A stretch of 64,000 nucleotides of DNA from an uncultured Acetobacteraceae bacterium (GTDB lineage: Bacteria; Pseudomonadota; Alphaproteobacteria; Acetobacterales; Acetobacteraceae), in assembly GCA_946476985.1 (NCBI GenBank), contig CAMKWS010000002.1:185958-249957 (forward strand). The letters are read 5' to 3'. Made by a program: the position numbers and the translations under genes. Under the pieces are notes generated by a model. That model did not search any database, was not told where the DNA came from, and worked only from the letters and a program-made list of their open reading frames with translations. Every line of letters starts with the position of its first letter. Position 1 is the stretch's first letter. This document shows positions 9,129 to 18,554 of this stretch, in pieces.

Positions 9129-10044
9129 TCTGACCACACATAGCCTCTATTGCCGTCTGTCTATTCAGGCAGGCGGTTTTCTCTGTTCTATTGCCACTGC
9201 ACTACTTCTTATCTGCAGTTTTAGCACCTCAGCTTATGCAAACAGCACATTAAAGCTCACAACATGGAACATGGATTGGCTTACTCTACGCCCTGTAGAT
9301 GACCCAGCCTTACCACCAGATATTCCCTCCCGCACAGAGGCTGATTTTGATCAACTCCGCCACTATGCAGAGAAACTCCATAGTGACCTTATTGCCTTCC
9401 AAGAAGTTGATGGCCTAGAGGCTATAGATAAAATATTTCCCTCAAGCTCTTATCAAATTTTCATCACGCCGGATCCCATTATCCAGCGCGTGGGCCTCGC
9501 CATACGGCGTAATAGCTACATCACCGCCCACGAAAATACTGAGCTAACCAGCCTAAATGTTGTCCAGCCCGGTGCACATCACCCTCTCCGTGGCGGGCTA
9601 GACATCACTATCCAAAAAGGTGCAGCTCAACTACGTCTACTCATTGTGCATCTCAAAACAGGTTGCTGGGCACAACCGTTGATCACGAAAAAGCGTGCCT
9701 GCTCTCTGCTATTCCAACAATTTCACATCATTGATGAGTGGATATTAGACCGTATAGATGACCACATACCCTTTGCCATCTTAGGGGATTTTAACCGCCG
9801 CCTCACCCCCCATGACCCTCTCATGAAAGAATGGGCAAGCGATGCCCCCCTTACCCTCACTACAGAAGGCCATAGCAGCCCATGTGGAAGTGGTGAGCAA
9901 TTCATTGATCATATCATCCTTGGCAATGCCGCTCGCCAATGGCTTGTGCCAGATAGCCTAAGAGTAATGACCTTCCGGCATGCCGTACCTTCACAACATC
10001 TTTCTGACCACTGCCCCGTCTCTATCCAACTTACCCTTCCATAA
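9118..10044 (+). CDS. Secreted endonuclease/exonuclease/phosphatase-family protein
   Basis: The fold is recognised from LTTWNMDWL, IAFQEVDG (metal-binding Glu), LRLLIVHLKTG, AILGDFNRR and the terminal LSDHCPVSI (catalytic Asp-His). A hydrophobic N-terminus ending in STSAYA-N looks like a signal peptide, so it should act in the periplasm or outside. The substrate is unknown; the superfamily covers nucleases, sphingomyelinases and inositol phosphatases. The frame is open from 9046, inside the carbonic anhydrase gene. An ATG at 9046 would give an implausible leader, so I chose TTG at 9118 as the start best fitting a signal peptide, overlapping the previous gene by 11 bases. The start is the weakest part of the call. 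Confidence 0.8.
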   Translation: MRANLTTHSLYCRLSIQAGGFLCSIATALLLICSFSTSAYANSTLKLTTWNMDWLTLRPVDDPALPPDIPSRTEADFDQLRHYAEKLHSDLIAFQEVDGLEAIDKIFPSSSYQIFITPDPIIQRVGLAIRRNSYITAHENTELTSLNVVQPGAHHPLRGGLDITIQKGAAQLRLLIVHLKTGCWAQPLITKKRACSLLFQQFHIIDEWILDRIDDHIPFAILGDFNRRLTPHDPLMKEWASDAPLTLTTEGHSSPCGSGEQFIDHIILGNAARQWLVPDSLRVMTFRHAVPSQHLSDHCPVSIQLTLP

Positions 10045-10073
10045 ACGTACCTGTCCCTTTCATGAGACATAAA

Positions 10074-10103
10074 AAAACACGGAGGCATTTCCCTCCGTGT
10101 TTT
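10074..10103. terminator. Bidirectional terminator between nuclease gene and prfC
   Basis: A perfect 12-bp stem (10074-10085 with 10092-10103) with a 6-base loop, A-rich on one side and T-rich on the other. It serves the convergent genes on both strands. Confidence 0.88.
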
Positions 10104-10131
10104 CAAAAGCATTTACCGCATAGCACGAAGA

Positions 10132-11688
10132 CTACTTAGCAGGCTCTGCCATGCCGATCTGCTTAATATCATGGAACTTAAGGGCTTCATTCATCTCAAT
10201 GGCACGGTTCATCATAAAACCAGAGCTAGCCAAGAAGACTGGATCCCCATCTAGATCATCAGCCATGGCACTCCGGTTCACCGCTGCAAATTGTTCCTGT
10301 GCAGCTTTGTCACCTGTGACCCAACGTGCCAGCGTAAATGGTGTACTCTCAAACCCGACAGGCACTTTATATTCAGCCTGCAAACGGGACTGAAGCACAT
10401 CAAGCTGCAACGTACCCACAACACCTACAATAGGTGGTGCACCATCTTGCGGGCGAAAAAGCTGCACAACACCTTCCTCAGCTAACTCCACAAGTGCCTG
10501 ACGCAATTTTTTAGCCTTCATAGCGTCATCAAGCCGCACACGGCGCAAAATTTCTGGGGCAAAATGAGGTACGCCTGTAAAGCGCAAATCTTCCCCATCC
10601 GTGAGTGTATCGCCAATCCTCAATGTGCCATGGTTAGGAATACCAACAACATCACCTGCAAAAGCTTCTTCAACAAGCTGACGATCCTGAGCGAAGAAGA
10701 ACTGAGGTGTATGTAGTGCAAACTGCTTGCCAATACGTACATGCTTTAGGCGCATGCCCCGTGTTAACCGGCCAGAACAAACACGGGCAAACGCCATACG
10801 ATCACGATGATTCGGGTCCATATTCGCTTGGATCTTAAACACAAGCGCTGTGACATTTTCTTCAGTTGCTTTAACTTCACGTGTTTCAGAAGCCTGCGCC
10901 CGTGGTGGGGGGCCATACTCTACCAACGCATCCAGCAGGTCTGTAACGCCAATCTCCTTCATGGCTGAGCCAAAGAAGACAGGTGTTAAGTGCCCCTCAT
11001 CAAAGAATTCCTTTTCAAAAGCAGGTAAAGCAGCTTCTGCGAGCTCAACTTCCTCCCGCATGAGCGCCAAACGCTCATCATTTTCAGGAAGCTCATCTTT
11101 TAAGTGGAGGCTTTTTGTACGGAGGTCATAAATACCCGCAAATTTAGCAGCCCGCCCTACAGGCCATGTCGCTGGAGATACATCCAAGGCCAGAGCATTG
11201 GAAATTTCATCTAGCAACTCAAAACAATCCTGCGCTTCACGGTCCATCTTATTGATGAAGGTGACAATAGGAATATCCCGCAGGCGACAAATTTCAAAAA
11301 GCTTGCGTGTACGTGCCTCAATACCTTTTGCCGCATCGATCACCATCACAGCACAATCAACTGCTGTAAGAGTACGGTATGTATCTTCAGAGAAGTCTTC
11401 ATGGCCCGGGGTATCGAGAAGATTAAAAACGCACCCACCATAATTGAAGGTCATCACCGAGGTCACAACCGAAATACCACGGTCACGCTCGATATTCATC
11501 CAGTCAGACCGTGTGCGCCGGCGTTCACCTTTCGCACGCACATTCCCTGCCATCTGAATCGCCCCACCAGCACGCAAGATACGCTCTGTTAACGTGGTCT
11601 TACCAGCATCCGGATGGGAAATAATCGCAAATGTACGCCGCCGTGGAATCTCAGCAGCAATATCACCAGCTTTAGTAGAAACAGACAT
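10132..11688 (-). CDS. prfC: Peptide chain release factor 3
   Basis: 518 residues. A translational GTPase that removes RF1/RF2 from the ribosome after termination. The G domain is clear: SHPDAGKTT (P-loop), RGISVVTSV switch region, DTPGHEDF and NKMD. The insertion VRAKGERRRTRSDWMNIERDRG is longer than in EF-G and typical of RF3. Domain II/III follow. ATG is at 11688. It lies 90 bases downstream of rpsD, with a terminator in the gap, so it is probably transcribed partly by read-through or from its own weak promoter. RF3 is absent from a good number of bacteria, so its retention is informative. Confidence 0.96.
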   Translation of the reverse strand: MSVSTKAGDIAAEIPRRRTFAIISHPDAGKTTLTERILRAGGAIQMAGNVRAKGERRRTRSDWMNIERDRGISVVTSVMTFNYGGCVFNLLDTPGHEDFSEDTYRTLTAVDCAVMVIDAAKGIEARTRKLFEICRLRDIPIVTFINKMDREAQDCFELLDEISNALALDVSPATWPVGRAAKFAGIYDLRTKSLHLKDELPENDERLALMREEVELAEAALPAFEKEFFDEGHLTPVFFGSAMKEIGVTDLLDALVEYGPPPRAQASETREVKATEENVTALVFKIQANMDPNHRDRMAFARVCSGRLTRGMRLKHVRIGKQFALHTPQFFFAQDRQLVEEAFAGDVVGIPNHGTLRIGDTLTDGEDLRFTGVPHFAPEILRRVRLDDAMKAKKLRQALVELAEEGVVQLFRPQDGAPPIVGVVGTLQLDVLQSRLQAEYKVPVGFESTPFTLARWVTGDKAAQEQFAAVNRSAMADDLDGDPVFLASSGFMMNRAIEMNEALKFHDIKQIGMAEPAK

Positions 11689-11717
11689 AGGGACAGCCTA
11701 CCAAAAAGAAAGAGCGT

Positions 11718-11753
11718 AAAAACGGCAAACGCCGGACGGATAACCGCCCGGCG
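11718..11753 (-). terminator. Rho-independent terminator of rpsD
   Basis: On the minus strand a 10-bp GC-rich stem (11744-11753 with 11730-11739, one G-T pair, 4-base loop) is followed by TTTGCCGTTTTTACG. It sits 26 bases after the rpsD stop. Confidence 0.8.
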
Positions 11754-11778
11754 CTCCAACAAACGGAAAAAACCGTTC

Positions 11779-12396
11779 TTAGCGGGAGTAGAACTCGACC
11801 ACGAGGTTTGGTTCCATCTGCACAGGATAAGGCACATCAGAAAGCTGAGGCACGCGGATGAAGGAACCCTTCATCTGGCGGTGGTCAACTTCCATATATT
11901 CTGGCACGTCACGCTCTGCGCTCTGAACAGCATCCAGAACAACTGCAAGCTGCTTGGACTTCTCGCGCACCTCAACCACATCGCCTTCCTTGACGAGGTA
12001 GGACGGAATATTCACGCGCTTACCATTAACCAGAACGTGGCCGTGGTTAATGAACTGACGAGCCGCAAACGGTGTCATAGCGAATTTCAGACGGTAGATA
12101 ACCGCATCCAGGCGGCGCTCCAGCAGGCCGATCAGGTTCTCAGATGTATCACCTTTGCGGCGCACAGCTTCATCATAATAACGACGGAACTGCTTCTCGC
12201 TGATGTTACCGTAGTAACCTTTAAGCTTCTGCTTTGCCATCAACTGAATGGAGTAGTCAGAAGGTTTCTGACGGCGACGCTGACCATGCTGACCAGGACC
12301 GTACTCACGACGGTTGACCGGAGACTTAGCGCGACCCCACAGGTTCACACCAAGGCGGCGGTTAATTTTGTACTTGCTCTCAAGACGTTTTGACAT
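11779..12396 (-). CDS. rpsD: 30S ribosomal protein S4
   Basis: 205 residues, typical length. S4 is a primary 16S rRNA binder that nucleates small-subunit assembly and often represses its own synthesis. The N-terminus [16 protein letters not shown] and the [10 protein letters not shown] motif are diagnostic, and the S4 RNA-binding domain ([31 protein letters not shown]) spans roughly residues 95-155. It stands alone, not in the alpha operon with rpsK/rpoA, as is usual in Alphaproteobacteria. A long leader lies upstream. Confidence 0.98.
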   Translation of the reverse strand: MSKRLESKYKINRRLGVNLWGRAKSPVNRREYGPGQHGQRRRQKPSDYSIQLMAKQKLKGYYGNISEKQFRRYYDEAVRRKGDTSENLIGLLERRLDAVIYRLKFAMTPFAARQFINHGHVLVNGKRVNIPSYLVKEGDVVEVREKSKQLAVVLDAVQSAERDVPEYMEVDHRQMKGSFIRVPQLSDVPYPVQMEPNLVVEFYSR

Positions 12397-12574
12397 CGGT
12401 TAAACCCGTATTCTCTATCAGACCCACCTATTTCTGCGAGGCGGACCATTTGTTGCACCGGTAGGCTCTCCCTAAAATAAGAAGAACGGGATATCCCCAG
12501 AACCGATAAAAATGCCATGCCACAGCGCATAGACATCCCGGCCAGAACATCCAACATTCCCGGCAATGCACACG

Positions 12575-12603
12575 CAGCTACACGAGCTTAGGTCAGCTGT
12601 CAA
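12575..12603 (-). promoter_or_regulatory. Candidate promoter of rpsD
   Basis: On the minus strand TTGACA (12603-12598), a 17-base spacer, then TAGCTG (12580-12575). The perfect -35 with a weak -10 is common in alphaproteobacterial housekeeping promoters. The leader to the rpsD ATG would be about 170 bases. Confidence 0.45.
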
Positions 12604-12696
12604 GAAATTCGCCCTTTAAAGCGACTTTTAGACTCTTCCTTCTTGGCAGAAGAACCAACGATCATATATCGGTAAAGCCATCATAGAGATTACTTT

Positions 12697-12702
12697 TATA
12701 AT
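12697..12702 (+). promoter_or_regulatory. Candidate -10 element of MFS gene
   Basis: A perfect TATAAT about 60 bases before the MFS start. No good -35 stands 16-18 bases upstream, so either it depends on an activator or it is a chance match in AT-rich sequence. Confidence 0.3.
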
Positions 12703-12762
12703 TTCTATTTTCTCACCTTTCACTGGCTATCATATTACTGCCCTATTGGAGCGCCCTTTCCC

Positions 12763-13968
12763 ATGTCACAGACCGAAACGGCTTCGGTAAAACTTATACG
12801 CCCCCCTCATGGCGTTTACCCTGCCATTATCGCCCTTATGCTCGGCACATTTACCATCGGCACGGGCGAATTTGGGATGATGGGCATCCTCCCTGCCTTT
12901 GCCCACGCTCTAAATATTTCTCTTGGACAAGCGAGCGAAGTTATCTCAGCCTATGCTCTCGGGGTGGTTGTGGGGGCGCCCATCATGGCAATTGCAGGGG
13001 CACATTTACCCCGCCGCACTGTTCTTTTGCTATTACTTCTCCTCTTCTGTATCGGCAATATTGGAACTATTACCTGCTCCTCTCTCATATCTATTGAGGT
13101 CATGCGCTTTATCACCGGCCTGCCTCATGGGGCTTATTTCGGCATTGCCGCTCTCACCGGGGCCTCTATGGTCGAGCGGGCACGCCGCGGGCGCACTGTA
13201 GGGATGGTGCTCTCCGGGATTATGATCTCTACTGTGATTGGTTCGCCTTTGAGCACATTCATGGTGCAATATGTCTCTTGGGAGGTGATCTATGGAGCGC
13301 TTACGGTTCTTGGCCTGCTCTGCATTCTTGGGGTTGCTCTCTTCATCCCTGCGGACCGGCCCGAGAAACACGTCAATGCTCTTTCTGAGCTTACCGCTTT
13401 TAAAAATCCTCAAGTCCTCCTAACTCTCTTTACAGGAGCCATTGGCTTTGGGGGACTCTTTGGCGTGTATACCTTCCTCACCTCCGGGTTGAGTGAGGTC
13501 ACTCATCTCTCAGCATGGATGGTCACGCTTTACCAAATTGTGTGGGGATGCGGCATGGTCGCAGGCAATGCCTTTGGTGGTGCAATGATCGACCGCAACT
13601 TGGATCGCACAACCATTCTCGGGCTTATTGCAAGCTGCATTTTCATGCTCGCTTTCTGGCTACTCCTTCCCTTTAAAGAAGCAATCCTCCTTGTATGTTT
13701 TCTACTGCCTGCAGCAACAATCATCTTAAGCCCGGCGATGCAAACACGCCTTATGGATGTTGCCGGTGATGCCCAAACTCTTGCAGCCTCACTCAACCAT
13801 TCGGCCTTTAACATCGCTAATGCGCTCGGGGCATGGTTTGCCGCCTTGTTGGTCGACCATAATCTAGGCTTACATGCTGTCGGTTGGGGCGGAGCATTAC
13901 TTTCAGCTGGCGGGCTGGTGATTTATCTCATTACCATAGGGCTGGCACGCCTCCACAAGGCGGCATAG
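12763..13968 (+). CDS. MFS exporter, DHA1-type (AraJ/YdhP-like)
   Basis: 401 residues with about twelve hydrophobic segments. The N-terminal GTGEFGMMGILPAFA after the first helix, and LPRRTVLLLLL after the second pair (the loop 2-3 signature), fit the drug:H+ antiporter 12-helix families that include sugar-efflux and arabinose-related exporters. GLPHGAYFGIA in helix 4 and GMVLSGIMISTVIGSP in helix 5 (motif C-like) support export over import. The ligand cannot be read from sequence. ATG is at 12763 with GGAG upstream. It converges on the mdtP-like gene with only 28 bases between them and no visible terminator. Confidence 0.88.
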   Translation: MSQTETASVKLIRPPHGVYPAIIALMLGTFTIGTGEFGMMGILPAFAHALNISLGQASEVISAYALGVVVGAPIMAIAGAHLPRRTVLLLLLLLFCIGNIGTITCSSLISIEVMRFITGLPHGAYFGIAALTGASMVERARRGRTVGMVLSGIMISTVIGSPLSTFMVQYVSWEVIYGALTVLGLLCILGVALFIPADRPEKHVNALSELTAFKNPQVLLTLFTGAIGFGGLFGVYTFLTSGLSEVTHLSAWMVTLYQIVWGCGMVAGNAFGGAMIDRNLDRTTILGLIASCIFMLAFWLLLPFKEAILLVCFLLPAATIILSPAMQTRLMDVAGDAQTLAASLNHSAFNIANALGAWFAALLVDHNLGLHAVGWGGALLSAGGLVIYLITIGLARLHKAA

Positions 13969-13996
13969 CCCTCCTACCCTACAACCTTTTAAGCCA

Positions 13997-15637
13997 TTAA
14001 GGGGTGTGCTCATATAAAGATGCACCAACATCTGTTAGCACATCCCCACCACTTAATGTCCCCGCCGAAAATGCAAGAGACGCCGCAGCAACCAGCATCG
14101 CATAGTAGCTGTCAGATGCTGTAAGACGTGCATTCAGCAGGGCATTTTGTAGCTCTAACATCCGTGTCATAGAGCCATCACCCGCACGATAAGCCGTCAA
14201 CGCCGCATCAAACCCGATCTGGCTCGCTGTTTGTAGTTTTTCTGCGGCATGATACGCCACAATACCTGCATGCAGCGTATTTTCTGCACTTACAATTGTT
14301 CTGACCGCATTATCTTGCACATCTTGCATCTGTGCCCGAGCGCTATCCTCTTGGTTATGTGCCTGCTTTAAGCGGTTACGCCGCAGCCCCCCATCGAAAA
14401 TAGGAACAGAGATTCCCCCCGTAATGCCACCCGTAAACATATTACTAGTACCATTAAGAGGAAGCCCACCACCGATAGGCAAACCTTTTAGGCTGAATTG
14501 TGTATAGCCATAACCAACATTACCGCTCACAAATATCTGCGGTAAGAAACTCGCCCGTGCACCTTGCACCGCATTATGGGCTGCGTGCAAACGTGTATAT
14601 GCTGCAAGAACATCTGGCCGCCGCGAAACAGCATCACGCACCATTGCATCACTAAGGCGAATATCTTCTACACTAATATGCCTATCTTTATCACGCTGCA
14701 CATTGATACGAAGAGCTGGATCTAAACCCATCGCGGTGAGAAGGTCGAGCCGTTTATTTTCAACATCCCCACGCACATGCGCCATAACAAGCTCTGCCTC
14801 TGCTACGGCCTGCTCTGCTTGGGCTGTATCAATGCGTGTCCCTTGCCCGTGCCTTAAATTAGCTCTAGCTGCACGTTCAATTTCATAGGCATTTTCAAGA
14901 GATTTCGTAACAAGATCAACATGGCTCAGCGCTGCAACATACTGATAATATGCTGTTGCAACCTCATAAACGACCTTCTGATGCGCCCCTGTAAATAGAA
15001 TATTCTGAGCCAGATTATTCTGCCGTGCTTCTTCCATAACAGCGTGGCGCTTACCAAAGTCAAATAACAGCCATTGCAACCCTACCTGCTCTGTCTCTTT
15101 AGTGATGTTCAAATGAATATTAGTTGGCCCATTTAACAGGCCACTTAAATTCGTACGGGGTTGCAGTGTTGTATAGCCCCCAACAACACTCGCGGTAAGC
15201 TGCGGCAAATAGCTTGACCGCGCGATCCCCACAGCAGCCGCACTTGCCCGTGCCGCATCCCACGCCATACGTGTTTGGGGGTTGTGCGACTGAGCAAGAT
15301 CAATCAACTCAGCCAAACCATATGAATGATCTGCCTGTATCTTCACCGCTCCAAGAGGTTGCTGTGGCAAGCTATGATCTACCGGCAGACGAAAGCCTTC
15401 AGGCAAACGCAGGCCGTGCTTCGCCGCACGCATCTCACCATCAGACGCCTGCCCAGCTGAGAGTAAATGCCCTTTCGCATCTACCGCTCCCTGCCAAGGT
15501 TGGCTTAGATCATGAGGGGCATAACGCATCGTGTCAGATTCACACCCGACAAGCCAAAGAGCGCTACTGAACAGTAACGTGAAACCTATCCCAGTCCGCA
15601 CCATAGACCCACGCAACTCTCGTGATGCTTTTTTCAC
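13997..15637 (-). CDS. Outer-membrane efflux lipoprotein of TolC/NodT type (MdtP-like)
   Basis: 546 residues. The hydrophobic start ends in LWLVGC, giving a lipobox cysteine at residue 32. Two repeated OEP domains with long helices follow (for example LSHVDLVTKSLENAYEIE and LHAGIVAYHAAEKLQ). It should form the outer-membrane channel of the tripartite pump encoded with the three genes upstream. The start is GTG at 15637 with GGGGGAG seven bases before it, and the GTGA overlaps the stop of the mdtO-like gene by four bases, indicating translational coupling. In E. coli the corresponding channel is MdtP. Confidence 0.88.
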   Translation of the reverse strand: MKKASRELRGSMVRTGIGFTLLFSSALWLVGCESDTMRYAPHDLSQPWQGAVDAKGHLLSAGQASDGEMRAAKHGLRLPEGFRLPVDHSLPQQPLGAVKIQADHSYGLAELIDLAQSHNPQTRMAWDAARASAAAVGIARSSYLPQLTASVVGGYTTLQPRTNLSGLLNGPTNIHLNITKETEQVGLQWLLFDFGKRHAVMEEARQNNLAQNILFTGAHQKVVYEVATAYYQYVAALSHVDLVTKSLENAYEIERAARANLRHGQGTRIDTAQAEQAVAEAELVMAHVRGDVENKRLDLLTAMGLDPALRINVQRDKDRHISVEDIRLSDAMVRDAVSRRPDVLAAYTRLHAAHNAVQGARASFLPQIFVSGNVGYGYTQFSLKGLPIGGGLPLNGTSNMFTGGITGGISVPIFDGGLRRNRLKQAHNQEDSARAQMQDVQDNAVRTIVSAENTLHAGIVAYHAAEKLQTASQIGFDAALTAYRAGDGSMTRMLELQNALLNARLTASDSYYAMLVAAASLAFSAGTLSGGDVLTDVGASLYEHTP

Positions 15638-17517
15638 TTATTTTCTCCCCCACGAGATGCAGCTTCATGCGCTGGAACATTTAAAATACGCTCTAAACCT
15701 ATCAAGCCCTCTATTCCTCCAGCATCCCCAGCTAGAAGCTTCAGCCCTGCACGGCGCCTAGCTTGCCGCAACCACAAGTGATAATGCAGCAATATGCGGC
15801 GTGGTGGACGAATATAAGACGGCTCTATCATAGCGTAACGTAATGATTGCAATGCCCCCGCCACGGCCTCTTGTACCTGAGCAACCTGCAAAATAGATCT
15901 CTCAACCCCCACAGCATCCACTTCACGCTTTAAGAGGCCATCTACCTGCTTTAATTTCTCGGGCAAGCCGGCAGCTGCACTGCGCGGCCAGAATAATGTG
16001 TGAACAGCAAAGCTAATTGAAAGACCAATCAAAATACCAATCACACGGTCCCGCGGCACAGTAAGGTCTGTCACCGGGGCAGGCTGCGTGAGGTCACATA
16101 GCAAAAACCCGACCATAATTTGCAAGCCGATATAGGAGATACGCACATCTCCCGCCTTAACCCATGCCCCACAGAACACCACCGCACCGACAGACAGAAG
16201 AAGCTGCGCGACATTAGTCATATGCGGCATAAGAAATGTAATAATGAACATGGATAAGCTACAACCTAGCAAGGAGCCGCCAATACGTAATATCTGCTTA
16301 TCCATTACTGCTCCCATTGTCGGCATAGAGACAATAAAGCAGGTGATCATGCAAGTATGTACGCCCGGCCAGTTGAGCATTTTGTAAGTCACAATGGCAA
16401 AGAAAACAGATACCGTGCCCTTAATCGCCTGCCTTATATGCTCAGCATTCGTAAATGCATCGGGCTTGAAGAAACCAGGTTTCTTAGGCTTAGGCGCCTC
16501 CTCACCCTCTTTAACGGGAGGAGCAAGCTCTGAAGCTGCCAATGGCTCTGTAAAATTCTCTAACAGCGCCAACATTTTAAGTAATGTTGGGTCTGTCAGG
16601 CCATGAATTGTACCGATCTCACAAGGGAGCCTATCGAGGTCGAAACAAGCTGTCATCTCCTCAATCAGCTCTGCCATAATCTTACGCTCAGGCCATGGCC
16701 CATCTGTTTGACCACGGCAGAAACGTTGTTCGGCAAGTTGCAGCACAGCGAAACTATGCAGCGCGGCCCGACGTAATTTATTAATATCTTCCTCAGCCCA
16801 GCGCCCTTCTTGCCCCATAAGCGCAAGGCTCACCATCATACCGCTAACACCTTCTTTAACGGTATCCATCACTGCTTCTGTCAGCCCGCGCTGCCTTTTG
16901 CCATTGCGCAATTCAGGAGACAGAAACTGCGCAGTAAGAGAAAGACGCTCAGCAATTTGCTTCATCAACACACGCCGGGGCGATGGCGCTAATACACTCC
17001 CCACAACTGCTAACAACCCGCCAATAAGCAGAAACACCAACCATGCGTACAAAATAAACCGCATGACCGTATCGCCATCATGGATCGTATCAAGGGTAAG
17101 CAACAGGTAAGACAGCACCAACCCAGCAACAACCGCTATCAACCCTAATGAACTTGCTGTGCCAAGATAGAAAAAAACAAAGCTAAACAGCAAATTCACA
17201 GCCAAAGTGGCAAAGAAGTTATTTACTGTGAGTACAGCACCAATATAAAGCGCCCCAATTACCAGGGTGAAGAAGACAAGGAATGTCACTGCGATTTTCA
17301 TATTCGCAAGACGGTTCGCCTGCCACAGCGCCCCTACCGTAATAGGGATCAGGCTGAGTATGGGAAGCTGCCAAATCTCCCCAAGGAGGACAGCTATCAT
17401 GCTCACAATGCTAATTTGCAGAGAGATCGCTGTGCGTCCGCGTGTTGAGCGGGTAACTAACCGCCACAGCACGCCCAACTCATCTAACAATCCCTTACGA
17501 TGGGCAAGCAGCGCCAT
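15634..17517 (-). CDS. FUSC-family inner-membrane efflux component (MdtO-like)
   Basis: About 627 residues from ATG 17517. Two blocks of hydrophobic segments (roughly the first 180 residues and ~390-520) flank a cytoplasmic region with charged helices, the layout of FUSC/aromatic acid exporter proteins. It is the inner-membrane part of the pump with the HlyD-type adaptor and the outer-membrane channel. The longest frame begins at a GTG at 17532, but a GGAG eight bases before ATG 17517 favours the latter; either way it overlaps the adaptor gene. Gene order and the YtcA-like first gene identify the E. coli ytcA-mdtNOP type of system. Confidence 0.87.
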   Translation of the reverse strand: MALLAHRKGLLDELGVLWRLVTRSTRGRTAISLQISIVSMIAVLLGEIWQLPILSLIPITVGALWQANRLANMKIAVTFLVFFTLVIGALYIGAVLTVNNFFATLAVNLLFSFVFFYLGTASSLGLIAVVAGLVLSYLLLTLDTIHDGDTVMRFILYAWLVFLLIGGLLAVVGSVLAPSPRRVLMKQIAERLSLTAQFLSPELRNGKRQRGLTEAVMDTVKEGVSGMMVSLALMGQEGRWAEEDINKLRRAALHSFAVLQLAEQRFCRGQTDGPWPERKIMAELIEEMTACFDLDRLPCEIGTIHGLTDPTLLKMLALLENFTEPLAASELAPPVKEGEEAPKPKKPGFFKPDAFTNAEHIRQAIKGTVSVFFAIVTYKMLNWPGVHTCMITCFIVSMPTMGAVMDKQILRIGGSLLGCSLSMFIITFLMPHMTNVAQLLLSVGAVVFCGAWVKAGDVRISYIGLQIMVGFLLCDLTQPAPVTDLTVPRDRVIGILIGLSISFAVHTLFWPRSAAAGLPEKLKQVDGLLKREVDAVGVERSILQVAQVQEAVAGALQSLRYAMIEPSYIRPPRRILLHYHLWLRQARRRAGLKLLAGDAGGIEGLIGLERILNVPAHEAASRGGENK

Positions 17518-18547
17518 GAAGAATCTCCACACTAGCTGTTGCGCCCAGCCTCAATAACTCAATTGGAGCATCCTTAATCCGAATACGCACAGGGAAACGC
17601 TGTGCAACATGCACCCAATCCATCTGGCGTTCTATGTAAGGAACACCATGTGGATTTTCCCGCATGTTATCGTTCATCACACCCCAGCCAATACTTTCCA
17701 CAACACCATGGAGCGGTTTCCGACGGTCGATCATAGAATAAACCGTTGCACATGCCCCCTCATGGATAGGCTTAAGGTTAATTTCACGGATATTAGCGAT
17801 CGCATACCAAACATCACGAGACACAAGCGTGAACAAAACTTGGTTTGGCGAAAGCACCTCCCCTTCACGCACATTTAGGCTCGTTACATATCCATCTACA
17901 CTGGCGTATACTTTTGTTTGCTTGAGCTCATAACGCGCATGTTCTACCGCAACGGTAGCTTCCTGCTTTATAGCCTGTGCGTGTTTTAAATCACCTATAG
18001 CAACATGGCTGGCCCGTTCTTGATGCTGTGCTTCTGCCAACGCATCATTGGCGGAGTTCAAATGCGTCAATGCCTGATCATAACTCTGCCATGAGATATA
18101 ATGATGCTCAGCTAATGGTTTCAATCGTTCCACCGTGCGTGCTGCAAGCGCACGCTCATCCTCAGCCTGGTGCTGCCGCCGCTCACTAGAGGCCGCTGCC
18201 GCCATTCTTACAGCTAATTGGCGTTCTGCTTCCTCAAGATCTGCTTGCGCTTGGGCTGCGCTGGCTTCAGCCTTATGCAGAGCAATCTCATACGGTTCAG
18301 GGTCAATTTCATAAAGGAGATCACCCTTTTGTACAGGTTGATTAATCCTCACCCCAAGCGACAATAACCGCCCGCCAACAAGTGCAGCCACATGCACGTT
18401 ATCACTATAAAGGGTGGCACTATCACTCTCTGGATGGCGACCAGATTCATAATTAACATAAAAAGCAGCGCCTACAGCCCCTAAAAGACATAGCAAAGCG
18501 ATGAGACTTCCCATCGGTAGGCGACCTTTAATACGTTCCATCTTCAT
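17495..18547 (-). CDS. HlyD-family periplasmic adaptor (MdtN-like)
   Basis: About 350 residues. One N-terminal membrane helix (MGSLIALLCLLGAVGAAFYV), then a lipoyl half-motif (VHVAALVGGRLLSLGVRINQPVQKGDLLYEIDP), a long alpha-helical hairpin rich in Ala/Gln/Glu, the second lipoyl half (VYASVDGYVTSLNVREGEVL) and a beta-barrel. It bridges the inner-membrane FUSC protein and the outer-membrane channel. The frame is open from a TTG at 18565, but ATG 18547 removes an overlap with the upstream gene and leaves a 7-base gap. It overlaps the next gene by about 20 bases. Confidence 0.88.
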   Translation of the reverse strand: MKMERIKGRLPMGSLIALLCLLGAVGAAFYVNYESGRHPESDSATLYSDNVHVAALVGGRLLSLGVRINQPVQKGDLLYEIDPEPYEIALHKAEASAAQAQADLEEAERQLAVRMAAAASSERRQHQAEDERALAARTVERLKPLAEHHYISWQSYDQALTHLNSANDALAEAQHQERASHVAIGDLKHAQAIKQEATVAVEHARYELKQTKVYASVDGYVTSLNVREGEVLSPNQVLFTLVSRDVWYAIANIREINLKPIHEGACATVYSMIDRRKPLHGVVESIGWGVMNDNMRENPHGVPYIERQMDWVHVAQRFPVRIRIKDAPIELLRLGATASVEILHGAACPS

Positions 18548-18554
18548 GCTGCGC

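Larger units (their letters stand above)
12397..12762. other. Divergent intergenic region between rpsD and MFS gene
   Basis: About 365 bases. The left half is the rpsD leader read on the minus strand and contains a small palindrome (GGGATATCCC). The right half carries a perfect TATAAT at 12697-12702 before the MFS gene. I found no small gene or structural RNA I could name. An S4 autoregulatory structure could lie in the leader but cannot be judged by eye. Confidence 0.5.

Noticed and set aside
11614-12393. 259-codon plus-strand frame opposite rpsD and the prfC start
   Set aside because: Exact antisense of rpsD and the intergenic region; no ribosome binding site, and the protein has no coherent domain. 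Strong codon bias of rpsD explains the open frame.
12345-12566. 73-codon minus-strand frame upstream of rpsD
   Set aside because: It lies in the rpsD leader and overlaps the rpsD start in another frame; no ribosome binding site or recognisable content.
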